From positions 463,530 through 527,529 of the forward strand of contig NZ_JAPHEH010000001.1 in assembly GCF_029607905.1 (NCBI RefSeq): a DNA stretch of 64,000 bases, given 5' to 3'. The notes under the pieces were generated by a model, which made no database searches, had not been told where the DNA came from, and saw only the letters and a list, made by a program, of their open reading frames with translations. This document shows positions 54,481 through 63,776 of the stretch, one piece after another (positions within the stretch are counted from its first letter, which is position 1; each line of letters begins with the position of its first letter). The DNA is from Thiovibrio frasassiensis. GTDB taxonomy: Bacteria; Desulfobacterota; Desulfobulbia; Desulfobulbales; Desulfurivibrionaceae. The position numbers were made by a program, and so were the translations under genes.

Positions 54481-56044
54481 TCTTTTCCCCCTCTTGGGTC
54501 TGGCTCGCGGGCTCAACGGGCAATTCTACAATGAAGCAGGCCCCCTCGCCCTGTGTGCTGGTTACGGAAATCCTTCCCTGCATCCGCTGCACCAGGGAGT
54601 AGGTGACCGCAAGGCCAAGCCCGCTTCCCTCCCCCACATCCTTGGTGGTGAAGAAGGGATCGAAGATCTTGGCGAGTTCCACTTCGGCTATCCCGGTGCC
54701 GGTATCGGCAAAGCTGAGACGGAGCCAGCCGTCTTCCTCCCTACTGCTTACGGTCAAAGTGCCGCCCTGGGGCATGGCCTGCACGGCATTGAGCACAATA
54801 TTCACCACAACCTGCTGCAGCGCCCCGGAGTCAATGGGGTATTTTTTTTCTCCCAAGGCAAGCTCGGGGCGCAAGGTGATTTTTTTGAGGGCATACTCCA
54901 GCAGGAGAAAACACTCTTTGAGCAGGGGGTCCACACCAATACGACTGTAATGGAGAGGCTCCCGCCGGCCGAAATTGAGCAGCTGCTGCACGGTGTTGCC
55001 GATGCGCTTCAACCCTTTCTCAATCAACCCAAGATACCGCTGCCGCAACACCGCATCCTCCGGCGCGTCCTGCATGCTTTTGATGCAGTTGAGCATGCCG
55101 CCCAAGGGATTGTTTACCTCATGGGCCACCCCGGCGGCCAGCTGGCCCAAGGCCGCCAGTTTTTCGCTCTGGAATATCTGCTTTCTGGTCCGATCCAATT
55201 CCTGCTGGGATCTTTCCAGCCTGCCGCACAGATCCCGAAATTTTCCGCTCAGATGACCGACCTCGTCGTTGCCCGAAGGCAACAGGGCCGGAAGGGGCGA
55301 CTGCTGGGGATATTGGTCCATGGCCAGGGAAAGCCGGCTCAGCCGCCGCACCACCAGGAGATCGACCATCAGGTAGAGGGTGAGCCCCACCGCCAGAATG
55401 GTGGCCACAAAAATCAGAAAGAGCATATGGTTGTTCTTGTGGATATCGGCCAGGGCCCGGTCCAGGGGGATGATCAGGCTCAGACCGCCGCGGATGTCTC
55501 CCACCTTGTTTTCTTGCTCAACATGGCATTCGAGGCAGGAGGCCTCCATGTAGAGCGGGCTGATGTAACGAAGCACCCGGCGACCATTCCGGCTGCCGAG
55601 CGAGAGCCGCTCGAACACCTCCTTGGTGGCAAAGGCCAACAGGCTTTCTCGTTCCCAGGGGTCCGGTTCGTTGACCGGGTTGATCACCTTCAGCGCCGTA
55701 ACCCGATAATGGGCAACGCCCTCCGAGGCTGCATACTGGGAAATTTCCCGGGTGACCATGGCCGGATTACGCTTCACATAGTGGCGGCCGCTGGTATCGG
55801 TAATCTCCGGTTCCGCAAGGAAAGGGTTGGCCTCGACCCCGGGGCTTTTCAAAAGAAAGAGACCGTTGTGGTCAGCCACCCATTTCCGGGTGAGCAGAAC
55901 CTGCTTGGAAAGCATGCGCGCCTGATCCGCCGCCTGGGAAAGCACCAGTTCGTGCTGGAACTGCGAGGTACGATAGAAGGTGATGCCGTAGGAAACCATA
56001 ACGACACTGCTGATGAGCAGGATGAATTTATTGCGCAGACTCAT
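54473..56044 (-). CDS. Haem-sensor histidine kinase, partner of the sigma54 regulator
   Basis: A 523-residue membrane kinase. TM1 (about 7-26), a periplasmic Tll0287/DUF3365-like domain with a c-type haem motif CLECH near residue 170, TM2 (about 205-228) and HAMP precede HisKA. The phosphoacceptor region is AAGVAHEVNNPLGGMLN; then VVNIVLNAVQAM, DTGTGIAEVE and GSGLGLAV complete the ATPase domain. It probably senses redox conditions or nitrite/NO via haem. AAGGAG is six bases before the ATG. Divergent from nrfHA, with which it shares the control region. Confidence 0.92.
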   Translation of the reverse strand: MSLRNKFILLISSVVMVSYGITFYRTSQFQHELVLSQAADQARMLSKQVLLTRKWVADHNGLFLLKSPGVEANPFLAEPEITDTSGRHYVKRNPAMVTREISQYAASEGVAHYRVTALKVINPVNEPDPWERESLLAFATKEVFERLSLGSRNGRRVLRYISPLYMEASCLECHVEQENKVGDIRGGLSLIIPLDRALADIHKNNHMLFLIFVATILAVGLTLYLMVDLLVVRRLSRLSLAMDQYPQQSPLPALLPSGNDEVGHLSGKFRDLCGRLERSQQELDRTRKQIFQSEKLAALGQLAAGVAHEVNNPLGGMLNCIKSMQDAPEDAVLRQRYLGLIEKGLKRIGNTVQQLLNFGRREPLHYSRIGVDPLLKECFLLLEYALKKITLRPELALGEKKYPIDSGALQQVVVNIVLNAVQAMPQGGTLTVSSREEDGWLRLSFADTGTGIAEVELAKIFDPFFTTKDVGEGSGLGLAVTYSLVQRMQGRISVTSTQGEGACFIVELPVEPASQTQEGEKNA

Positions 56045-56193
56045 TGGTTCTCCTTTTCGTGGGGTTCCGACCGTGACAGCCTGCAACAATGCATAATCCG
56101 TTCCTTGCTTTTCAAACGTTCGCAGCACCGATCAGCTCTGCCCCGAGAGAGGAACGCAGAGGGTGCCCCACAAGGTGCTTACCCCACAAACCC

Positions 56194-56222
56194 ATTGTAT
56201 GTTACCGTTTGGTAGCAGTCAA
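56194..56222 (-). promoter_or_regulatory. Sigma70 promoter of the kinase/regulator operon
   Basis: Minus-strand TTGACT (56222-56217), 17-base spacer, TACAAT (56199-56194), each one mismatch from consensus. The leader is about 140 bases. The spacer is almost exactly the first palindromic site, so a bound regulator would block it. Confidence 0.7.
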
Positions 56223-56251
56223 TTGTCTTTTGCTGTTTCAGCCTGGTAACA
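56200..56251. promoter_or_regulatory. Two palindromic sites, candidate nrf regulator enhancer
   Basis: Site 1 at 56200-56217 reads TGTTACC-GTTT-GGTAGCA. Site 2 at 56234-56251 reads TGTTTCA-GCCT-GGTAACA. They share the half-site pattern and spacing, and the centres are 34 bases apart. They lie about 40-90 bases upstream of the sigma54 promoter, as expected for an NtrC-type activator. Confidence 0.65.
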
Positions 56252-56290
56252 TTTCTGATTGTTTCTCTTGATTTTACAACAAAAAAACGA

Positions 56291-56306
56291 TGGCACCCCT
56301 TTTGCA
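56291..56306 (+). promoter_or_regulatory. Consensus sigma54 promoter of nrfHA
   Basis: TGGCACCCCTTTTGCA matches TGGCAC-N5-TTGCA without a mismatch. Expected start near 56317, giving a leader of about 240 bases to nrfH. The leader holds short open frames (for instance 12 codons from 56319) without clear ribosome sites. Confidence 0.85.
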
Positions 56307-56555
56307 AAAAAACTTAATGAATGACGGCCTGGAGCTTTTCCGGAGCCTGAACTGAAAACAATGAGGAATGCTCGAGAAGGAAGGGTCCTCGTAATTCAGG
56401 AGGTGCCCATCTGGTGAAGATACCGATCATCCCTGGGTCGCATCAGGTTAATAAAAAAAAGTTTTTGGATACTCCTTTTTTTTGATAGCCTGAGAGAAGA
56501 ACAAAGAAGAAACGCCTGCAGGATTCGCGCAGCAAAAAAACAAGGAGGTACGCCT

Positions 56556-57020
56556 ATGGGTAACAAAAAGGGAAGGAGGGGCTGGCTGATCGCTCTCACC
56601 GTCCTTGGCGTCGGCATTCTGGTTGCGATTTTCTTGGCATTGGGACCTCCCCAGCTCCTGGCAAAATCGGAAACCCCCAACTTTTGTGCCAGTTGCCATG
56701 TGATGGAGGAGGAATATGATGCTTGGGCCCATGCCGGCGCCCATCGGCGGAAAGCGTGCGTGGACTGCCATCTGCCGAATGACAACCTGGCTCTGCACTA
56801 TGTCTGGAAGAGTATCGACGGCATGAAGGATGTCCTGTTCTTTTATTCCAATCAGGTGCCAGAACGGATTGAAATCAGTGGACACGGCAAGGCGGTGGTC
56901 CAAGCCAATTGCATCCGCTGTCACGAGACCACCGTTGACCACATTGACCAAAAACGGCTTTGCTGGGAATGCCATCGCCGGGTTCCGCACAGGGGCGTTG
57001 GTTCAATGCAAACACTGTAA
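56556..57020 (+). CDS. nrfH: Cytochrome c nitrite reductase small subunit NrfH
   Basis: A 154-residue tetrahaem quinol dehydrogenase of the NapC/NrfH family. One N-terminal membrane anchor (about 10-30) is followed by CASCHVMEEEY, CVDCHLPND, CIRCHETTV and CWECHRRVPH. It oxidises menaquinol and passes electrons to NrfA. AAGGAGG lies seven bases before the ATG. First gene after the sigma54 promoter; nrfA follows 33 bases on. Confidence 0.95.
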   Translation: MGNKKGRRGWLIALTVLGVGILVAIFLALGPPQLLAKSETPNFCASCHVMEEEYDAWAHAGAHRRKACVDCHLPNDNLALHYVWKSIDGMKDVLFFYSNQVPERIEISGHGKAVVQANCIRCHETTVDHIDQKRLCWECHRRVPHRGVGSMQTL

Positions 57021-57053
57021 CGCACGCAACAAAGACAACATAAGGAGGAGAAT

Positions 57054-58541
57054 ATGCAAAAGAAATTACTGTTGCCCCTGGTCCTGCTGGTAACCGGTGG
57101 CGTGCTGCTGACCGGCTGCAAAGGTCCCGAGAAGGTAGAGGCTGTCCGGGCAGTGAAGATTGCCGATGGTGAAATGGATCCGGCGGAATGGGGGAAGGCC
57201 TACCCGGTCCACTACGACCTGTGGAAAAAAACCGCCGAACCGACTCCCGCCGGCAAGAGCAAATACAAGAGAGGCTTCAATGCCGACGGCATCACCTACG
57301 ACAAGCTCTCGGAGTTTCCATACATGGCCCTGCTTTTTAACGGCTGGGGCTTCGGCGTCGAGTACAACGAACCCCGCGGCCACGCCTTTATGCTTAAAGA
57401 TCAGGTTACCATCGACCCAGCCCGCGTCGGAGCCGGGGGCGTCTGCCTGACCTGCAAAACTCCCTACGCACCTCAACTTGAGAAAGAAAAGGGGTTCGAT
57501 TACTACAGCAAGCCCTGGGCCGAGGTCCGCGATATGATCCCGGAAAAATTCCGCGATCTCGGTGTTGCCTGCGTCGACTGCCACGACAACAACGGGATGG
57601 GGCTCAAGCTCTCCCGCGAGTTCACCCTGGGCAAGGCGCTCGAGGAAATGAAGGTTGACCGCAGCAAGCTCACCCATCAGGATATGCGCACCCTGGTCTG
57701 TGCCCAATGCCACGTAACTTACAATATCAAGAAGGATGAAAACAAGAAGTCGGTGGGCGTCTACTTCCCATGGCAGGGCAGCACCTATGGCGACATCTCG
57801 GTTGAGAACATCATCAAGCAGATCCGCTCCGACAATACCGTAGGGGAATGGACCCAGAAGGTTACCGGCTACAAGATGCCCTTCATGCGGCACCCTGAGT
57901 TTGAACTCTATTCCCGGAACAGTGTCCACTGGATGGCGGGCGCTGCCTGTGCCGACTGCCATATGCCCTATACCAAGGTGGGCAGCAACAAGCTCTCCGA
58001 CCACCGGGTGACCAGCCCGCTTAAGGCCGACATGAAGGCCTGCCAACAATGCCATACCGAAACCCCGGAGTGGCTGCGCCAACAGGTGATCACGATCCAG
58101 GACCGTACCGCCTCCATGATGGTCCGTTCCGGTTACGCCACCGCCACCGTGGCCAAGCTGATTGAGCGGGTGCACACCCTGCAGGCGGAAGGCAAGGAGA
58201 TCGACCAGAAACTTTACGAGAAGGCCAAGGATTTTTATATGGAAGCCTTCTTCCGCAGTCTGTTCATCGGGGCCGAGAACTCGATTGGCTTCCACAACCC
58301 CACCGAAGCGATGCGGATCCTCGGAGATTCCACCGCCTTTGCCACCAAGGCAGAAGGGCTCCTGCGCCAAGCACTTACCAAGGCTGGCGAGGATGTGCCG
58401 ATGAACGTTAATCTCGAGCTTGACAAGTACCTCAATGAACGGGGCAAGAAAAAGCTCATGCAGCAGAAGGACGTGGAATTCAAGGACCCCTTCGGCGTTG
58501 AGGAAAAACTGAACACCGTGACACCCGTCACCACGAAGTAA
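57054..58541 (+). CDS. nrfA: Cytochrome c nitrite reductase catalytic subunit NrfA
   Basis: A 495-residue pentahaem enzyme that reduces nitrite to ammonium in the periplasm. The catalytic haem motif with lysine is CLTCK near 138. Four CXXCH motifs follow (CVDCH, CAQCH, CADCH, CQQCH). The N-terminus has a lipoprotein-type signal (VLLTGC, cysteine at about 22), so it may be membrane-tethered. It forms a complex with NrfH and supports nitrite ammonification. Confidence 0.96.
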   Translation: MQKKLLLPLVLLVTGGVLLTGCKGPEKVEAVRAVKIADGEMDPAEWGKAYPVHYDLWKKTAEPTPAGKSKYKRGFNADGITYDKLSEFPYMALLFNGWGFGVEYNEPRGHAFMLKDQVTIDPARVGAGGVCLTCKTPYAPQLEKEKGFDYYSKPWAEVRDMIPEKFRDLGVACVDCHDNNGMGLKLSREFTLGKALEEMKVDRSKLTHQDMRTLVCAQCHVTYNIKKDENKKSVGVYFPWQGSTYGDISVENIIKQIRSDNTVGEWTQKVTGYKMPFMRHPEFELYSRNSVHWMAGAACADCHMPYTKVGSNKLSDHRVTSPLKADMKACQQCHTETPEWLRQQVITIQDRTASMMVRSGYATATVAKLIERVHTLQAEGKEIDQKLYEKAKDFYMEAFFRSLFIGAENSIGFHNPTEAMRILGDSTAFATKAEGLLRQALTKAGEDVPMNVNLELDKYLNERGKKKLMQQKDVEFKDPFGVEEKLNTVTPVTTK

Positions 58542-58563
58542 CGAGAAATAATCTCTCTCGCCA

Positions 58564-58602
58564 AAGCCCCCTGCCCATTCATTCCGGGCAGGGGGCTTTT
58601 TT
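58564..58602 (+). terminator. Terminator of nrfHA
   Basis: AAGCCCCCTGCCC, nine-base loop, exact complement, then six T. It lies 23 bases after the nrfA stop. Confidence 0.92.
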
Positions 58603-58727
58603 GGGTCCGCAAAACATCAGGGCGACCACCGCAACACAACTTATCCTTTACTGCCCCCCCATTCTTTGCCAGAATGACTCTATAAACTCCAAAGACCATC
58701 GCTTCAATACCTCAGGACTCTCCTCCC

Positions 58728-59144
58728 ATGAAAAGCTTTCGCAAAGAACTTGTCTTCAACGTCCCAAGCCGTCGCGCTTTTATCAATATCACCCCACAGG
58801 TGGCGGAATGCCTGCAAGAATCCGGAATCCAGGAAGGCTTGGCCCTGATCAACGCCATGCACATCACCGCCTCGGTCTTCATCAACGACGATGAATCGGG
58901 GTTGCACCACGATTACGAGGTCTGGCTGGAGCATCTTGCTCCGCACGAGCCGGTTTCCCAGTACCGACATAATGGTTATGAAGACAATGCGGATGCCCAT
59001 CTGAAGCGGCAGGTCATGGGCCGTGAAGTTGTAGTGGCCATCACCGAGGGGAAATTCGACTTCGGCCCCTGGGAGCAGATTTTTTACGGCGAGTTTGACG
59101 GCGGCCGCAAAAAAAGGGTGTTGGTAAAAATCATCGGAGCATAG
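58728..59144 (+). CDS. YjbQ family protein (UPF0047)
   Basis: A 138-residue protein of the YjbQ family: [56 protein letters not shown] and [21 protein letters not shown] are its conserved blocks. Some members have weak thiamine-phosphate synthase activity in vitro; the true role is unsettled. It ends ten bases before the next gene. Confidence 0.92.
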   Translation: MKSFRKELVFNVPSRRAFINITPQVAECLQESGIQEGLALINAMHITASVFINDDESGLHHDYEVWLEHLAPHEPVSQYRHNGYEDNADAHLKRQVMGREVVVAITEGKFDFGPWEQIFYGEFDGGRKKRVLVKIIGA

Positions 59145-59153
59145 GCTGGTACC

Positions 59154-59723
59154 GTGACGAAAAGAGCCCTGACCATCCCCGATCTGCTGAGCATCCTGCG
59201 CATCCTCATTGCGCCCCTGCTTCTGGTGGCCGGGCTAACGGGCCAAACCGAGCTCTTTCTTTTCCTCTTTCTCCTTTCCCTGGTCAGCGATGGCCTGGAC
59301 GGCTTTCTGGCCAGGCGGTTCCATCAGGTCTCCCAATGGGGCGCCCAGCTCGACAGCTGGGGCGATCTTGCCACCTATCTTGCCGCCCCGGTCGGAGTCT
59401 GGCTGCTCTGGCCGACCATTGTCCACCAGGAGCTGATCTTTATCCTCTTGGGCCTCGGTTCCTTTCTTCTTCCGATCCTGCTCGGCTTTTGCAAGTTCGG
59501 CCGCCTGACCAGTTATCATACTTGGGCGGCAAAAACCGCCGCAATCCTTCTGGGGGTTAGCGCCCCGTTGCTCCTCCTCGGCGGTCCACCCTACCCGTTC
59601 CGCGCCGCCATCATCGTCTTCCTGCTGGCCGAAGTGGAAGAGGTGGCCATCACCCTGCGTCTGAAACGTTGGCGGACAAACATCCCGAGCTTCTGGCATT
59701 GCTGCCGGTTGCCGCCGGAGTAA
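59154..59723 (+). CDS. CDP-alcohol phosphatidyltransferase family protein
   Basis: A 189-residue membrane enzyme with about five helices. SDGLDGFLARRFHQVSQWGA, then LDSWGD, is the CDP-alcohol phosphatidyltransferase motif D-G-x2-D/A-R-x8-G-x3-D-x3-D. It may make phosphatidylglycerophosphate or a similar phospholipid head group, but a Trp sits inside the last motif and the precise alcohol is unknown. It starts at GTG and ends 18 bases before the permease gene. Confidence 0.88.
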   Translation: MTKRALTIPDLLSILRILIAPLLLVAGLTGQTELFLFLFLLSLVSDGLDGFLARRFHQVSQWGAQLDSWGDLATYLAAPVGVWLLWPTIVHQELIFILLGLGSFLLPILLGFCKFGRLTSYHTWAAKTAAILLGVSAPLLLLGGPPYPFRAAIIVFLLAEVEEVAITLRLKRWRTNIPSFWHCCRLPPE

Positions 59724-59741
59724 AAACCGGAGAGAATTGTC

Positions 59742-61028
59742 ATGTCGCTTCCCCAAAAACCGACCCCGGAAAACCGACGGATCTTTACCTGGTGCCTCTA
59801 TGACTGGGCAAACTCCTCCTTCACCACCCTGGTGGTCACCTTTGTCTATGCCACCTACTTCACTCAGAAAATAGCCGCAGACCCCACCACCGGCACCGCC
59901 CTCTGGTCGCGGGGGATCGCGATCAGCGCCCTGGTCATTGCCCTGCTCTCTCCCTTTCTCGGTGCGGCGGCCGACCGGCAGGGCAAGCTCCGCGCCTATC
60001 TGGTCCGTTCCTCCCTTTGGTGCATCGCGGCCACCGCCCTGCTCACCTTTGTCGCCCCCGGCATGGAGCACGCAACCACCCTCGCCCTGACCCTCTTCAT
60101 TCTCGCCAACGTCGCCTTTGAACTGGGGATCGTCTTCTACAATGCCATGCTGCCCGCCATTGCTCCGCCGGAAAAACTGGGGTGCATCTCCGGCTACGGC
60201 TGGGGCTTCGGCTATCTCGGCGGCCTCTGCTGTCTGGCTCTCGCCGGCCTTACCCTGGTCAGCGAGACTCCGTTCCTGCCCATTTCCACCGAGGCCGGCT
60301 TTCAATACCGGGCCAGCAACCTGCTGGTGGCGGCCTGGTTTCTCCTCTTCAGCCTGCCGCTCTTCCGCTCTGCCCCGACACAATCTCCTCGCCCCCCAGA
60401 GCCTGCCCCACTCTCCCTAAAGTCCCGATTTCTGCAAACCCTCAAGGATCTAGGGGACTATCCCGAGGTGGGGAAATTTCTCCTCGCGCATCTCCTTTAC
60501 AACGACGGGCTCGTCACCATTATCGCCTTTGGCGGCATCTATGCGGCCGGCACCTTCGGGATGCGCTTCGATGAGGTCCTTGTTTTTGGCATCGCGTTGA
60601 ACATTGCCGCCGGAATCGGCTCCCTGGTGATGGGTAGGGTGGATGACCGGCTGGGCGGCAAGGTCACCGTCCTCCTCAGTCTGGCTGCGCTCAGCGCGGG
60701 CAGCCTCCTTGCCGTGCTCAGTTACAGCCGCCCCACCTTCTGGCTGGCCGGTTGCATCATCGGCTTTTTTACCGGCCCCAATCAGGCGGCCAGCCGCTCT
60801 TTGATGGCCCGCCTGACCCCGGAACAGCACCGGGCGGAATTTTTCGGCTTCTTCACCCTCTCAGGCAAGATCACCTCCTTCCTCGGCCCCCTGCTCCTGG
60901 GCTGGGCCACCTCCCATTGGCAGAGCCAGCGGGTCGGCATGGCCACGGTGCTGCTTTTTTTTACCGCCGGCGGCCTGCTGCTCCTCCGCGTTCATGGAAA
61001 ATGCCCGGAACGCGTCCGGCCCGTCTAA
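59742..61028 (+). CDS. MFS permease, UMF1/Atg22-like
   Basis: A 428-residue transporter with about twelve helices. TWCLYDWANSSFTTLV at the N-terminus and GPNQAASRSLMARLTPE near 350 are UMF1-family features shared with yeast Atg22. These are thought to export amino acids or similar solutes. It has no adjacent sensor. GGAGAG lies eight bases before the ATG. Confidence 0.9.
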   Translation: MSLPQKPTPENRRIFTWCLYDWANSSFTTLVVTFVYATYFTQKIAADPTTGTALWSRGIAISALVIALLSPFLGAAADRQGKLRAYLVRSSLWCIAATALLTFVAPGMEHATTLALTLFILANVAFELGIVFYNAMLPAIAPPEKLGCISGYGWGFGYLGGLCCLALAGLTLVSETPFLPISTEAGFQYRASNLLVAAWFLLFSLPLFRSAPTQSPRPPEPAPLSLKSRFLQTLKDLGDYPEVGKFLLAHLLYNDGLVTIIAFGGIYAAGTFGMRFDEVLVFGIALNIAAGIGSLVMGRVDDRLGGKVTVLLSLAALSAGSLLAVLSYSRPTFWLAGCIIGFFTGPNQAASRSLMARLTPEQHRAEFFGFFTLSGKITSFLGPLLLGWATSHWQSQRVGMATVLLFFTAGGLLLLRVHGKCPERVRPV

Positions 61029-61122
61029 AAAACCTTTGCAGCATGCGCGCTTCCCGTTACAGTTCGTTTTCTGAGAATCAATCTCCAGATGCAACACCAT
61101 TATTTTTCCAAAAGGAACATCC

Positions 61123-63690
61123 ATTATTAAACTCCCCATCCACAAGATCCTGCCGGAACTTCGAGCGCAGTTCGCCAACCACGCGGCGGTGGTGCTCAGC
61201 GCCCCGCCCGGCTCGGGCAAGACCACGGTGGTGCCGCCAGCCCTCCTTGCAGAACCCTGGCTGGCGGGCTCCACCATCCTGATGCTGGAGCCGCGCCGCC
61301 TTGCGGCCCGGATGGCCGCCACTTTCATGGCCAAACAACTGGGCGAAGAGGTCGGCCAGACCGTGGGCTACCGGGTCCGTTTTGAAGCGAAGGTCTCGAA
61401 AGCAACCAGGGTGGAGGTGGTGACCGAGGGGGTACTCACCCGGAGGATGCAGGACGATCCCGAGCTGACCGGAGTGGGATTGGTGATCTTTGACGAATTC
61501 CACGAGCGCAGCCTGCAAGCGGATCTGGCCCTGGCCCTCTGCCTGGATGTAATGAGCGGACTCCGGGAGGATCTCAAGCTGCTGATCATGTCCGCCACCC
61601 TGGATACCGGCGCGGTCAGCACATTGCTAAACAACGCCCCGGTGGTGATGGGCGCGGGACAGAGCTACCCCGTGGGGGTGGAATACTGCCGGGCAGGACA
61701 ACTGCCCCAGCCCCAGCCCCAGCCCCGGGAAATCGCCAAGCAGGTGAGCGCCACCATCCACAGGGCGCTGGCCGAACAACCGGGCGACATCCTGGCCTTT
61801 CTCCCCGGCGGGGCGGAGATCCGCCATACCCAAGCCTTGCTCAATGCTGCCCTTCCTTCCGCCGAAATTGCCATCCATCCCCTCTTCGGCGACCTGAGCC
61901 TCGCGGCCCAGACCGCCGCAGTGCAGCCTGACCGCCAGGGAAAGCGGCGCATCATCCTGGCCACCCCCATCGCCGAAACCAGTATCACCATTGAGGGCAT
62001 CCATACCGTGGTGGACAGCGGCTGGAAACGATCCCCGCAATTCGACCCCAACAGCGGCTTGAGCCGTCTCACCACCCAACGCATCTCGCGCGCCTCCGCC
62101 ACCCAGCGCACCGGCCGGGCCGGGCGCCTTGGCCCAGGGTACTGCTACCGATTGTGGAGCCTCGGGGAGGAGCACGGCCTCAAACCCTTCGACCCGCCGG
62201 AAATCCTGAGCGCCGACCTGAGCCAGCTGGTTCTGGATCTGGCCCGCTGGGGAATACATGCCCCGAGTGGCTTGCGCTGGCTCGATCCTCCGCCACCCGG
62301 ACATTTCGCCCAGGCCCAGGAGGTTTTGCATGCCCTCGGAGCCTTGGACCAACAGAACCGCATCACCCCCCTTGGCAGAAAAATGGCAGAACTCCCGACC
62401 CATCCGCGCCTTGGTCTCATGCTGCTCGGCGCTGCAAAACAGGGGGCAAGCTCTCTGGCCTGCGATCTCGCGGCCCTGCTCGGGGAGCGGGATATCATCA
62501 AGGGGCGTGACCGTTCGGCGGATATCGAAGATCGGCTCCATGCCCTGGCCGCCTTCCGCAGCGATGGCCCGGCCGCGGCCAAAGCTCTTGGGGCGGACAC
62601 CGATGGCTGCCGCAGGGTGATCCAAACCAGCAGACAGCTTTGGGAGCATCTCCCCAAACCAGCCAGAACCAAAGGAGATGCCCCCGCAAAAACAGCGGCA
62701 GCAGCGACAGCGGCGGCAGCGACAGCGGGCGAACTCCTGGCCTTGGCCTTCCCGGACCGGATCGGCCAGCGGAGAGCTCTGGGCCAGGGCCAATACAAGC
62801 TGACCTCCGGGCGCGGGGCGGTGCTCCCTGCCCATGACCGCCTCGCGGCCCACGAATATCTTACGGTGGCCGAACTGGACGCGGGCCGGATCGAAGGAAG
62901 GATCTTTCTCGCCGCCCCTTTGAGCAAGGAAGCACTGATGATCCTCTTCGCCCCCCGGCTGCAACGGGAGGAAAAGGTTTTCTGGGAAGAGCAGAGCGGT
63001 TCGGTAAAAGGTCAGCGGGTTGTGCGGCTGGAGGAGCTGGTCCTTGCGACCGCCCCCCTGGCAAAACCCTCAGCCGAGGCGGTACTCACCGCCCTGCTTT
63101 CCGGCATCCGCACTCTTGGCCTGAGTGTCCTGCCCTGGAGCGAGAAGGCCACGGAGTTACGGGCCCGACTGCAATGTCTGCACCTCTGGCAGCCGGACGG
63201 GGGCTGGCCGGATCTCTCGGAGGCCTGGTTGCTCGAAAATCTTGAGCAGTGGCTCGCCCCCTATCTCTCCGGGATACGCAACGCGGAACAGCTCAAGAAA
63301 CTCGACCTGGCCGCCATCCTCACTGCCCTGCTCGACTGGAAGTACCAAAGCCAGCTGGACCGCGAGGCGCCCACCCACCTCACGGTGCCCAGCGGCTCAA
63401 AGGTCCGGCTGCACTACACCCCGGGCGAGCCGCCGGTCCTGGCGGTACGCCTCCAAGAGATGTTCGGGTTGGCCGACACCCCGAGGATCTGCAACAACGC
63501 AGTGACGGTGCTGCTCCATCTCCTCTCCCCGGCCCAGCGGCCCATGCAGATCACCCAGGATCTGCGCGGCTTCTGGGAAGGAGCCTACCATGAGGTAAAA
63601 AAAGAGCTCCGCGGCCGCTACCCCAAACACCACTGGCCGGACGACCCCTGGCAGGCCCAGCCCACCCGCCGGATCAAGCCCAGAAAATAG
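61123..63690 (+). CDS. hrpB: ATP-dependent helicase HrpB, apparent ATT start
   Basis: An 855-residue DEAH-box helicase. Walker A is LSAPPGSGKTTVVPPALL, motif II DEFHERSL, then MSATL and QRTGRAGRLGPG; the C-terminal HrpB domain ends near 850. No ATG, GTG or TTG lies between an upstream stop at 61072 and the GTG at 61189, which is only five codons before Walker A. The intervening 22 codons encode IIKLPIHKILPELRAQF, a normal HrpB N-terminus, and an AAAGGA lies six bases before ATT at 61123. I use that ATT (61126 is the alternative). Function unknown in most species. Confidence 0.9.
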   Translation: MIKLPIHKILPELRAQFANHAAVVLSAPPGSGKTTVVPPALLAEPWLAGSTILMLEPRRLAARMAATFMAKQLGEEVGQTVGYRVRFEAKVSKATRVEVVTEGVLTRRMQDDPELTGVGLVIFDEFHERSLQADLALALCLDVMSGLREDLKLLIMSATLDTGAVSTLLNNAPVVMGAGQSYPVGVEYCRAGQLPQPQPQPREIAKQVSATIHRALAEQPGDILAFLPGGAEIRHTQALLNAALPSAEIAIHPLFGDLSLAAQTAAVQPDRQGKRRIILATPIAETSITIEGIHTVVDSGWKRSPQFDPNSGLSRLTTQRISRASATQRTGRAGRLGPGYCYRLWSLGEEHGLKPFDPPEILSADLSQLVLDLARWGIHAPSGLRWLDPPPPGHFAQAQEVLHALGALDQQNRITPLGRKMAELPTHPRLGLMLLGAAKQGASSLACDLAALLGERDIIKGRDRSADIEDRLHALAAFRSDGPAAAKALGADTDGCRRVIQTSRQLWEHLPKPARTKGDAPAKTAAAATAAAATAGELLALAFPDRIGQRRALGQGQYKLTSGRGAVLPAHDRLAAHEYLTVAELDAGRIEGRIFLAAPLSKEALMILFAPRLQREEKVFWEEQSGSVKGQRVVRLEELVLATAPLAKPSAEAVLTALLSGIRTLGLSVLPWSEKATELRARLQCLHLWQPDGGWPDLSEAWLLENLEQWLAPYLSGIRNAEQLKKLDLAAILTALLDWKYQSQLDREAPTHLTVPSGSKVRLHYTPGEPPVLAVRLQEMFGLADTPRICNNAVTVLLHLLSPAQRPMQITQDLRGFWEGAYHEVKKELRGRYPKHHWPDDPWQAQPTRRIKPRK

Positions 63691-63776
63691 GCGGGTTGAG
63701 TGCGGCAAATCCTGCGTGCGCGTCATGTCCTTCGTGGTACAATAAATATTGATGAAAATATGAACAGGAGCGAGCC

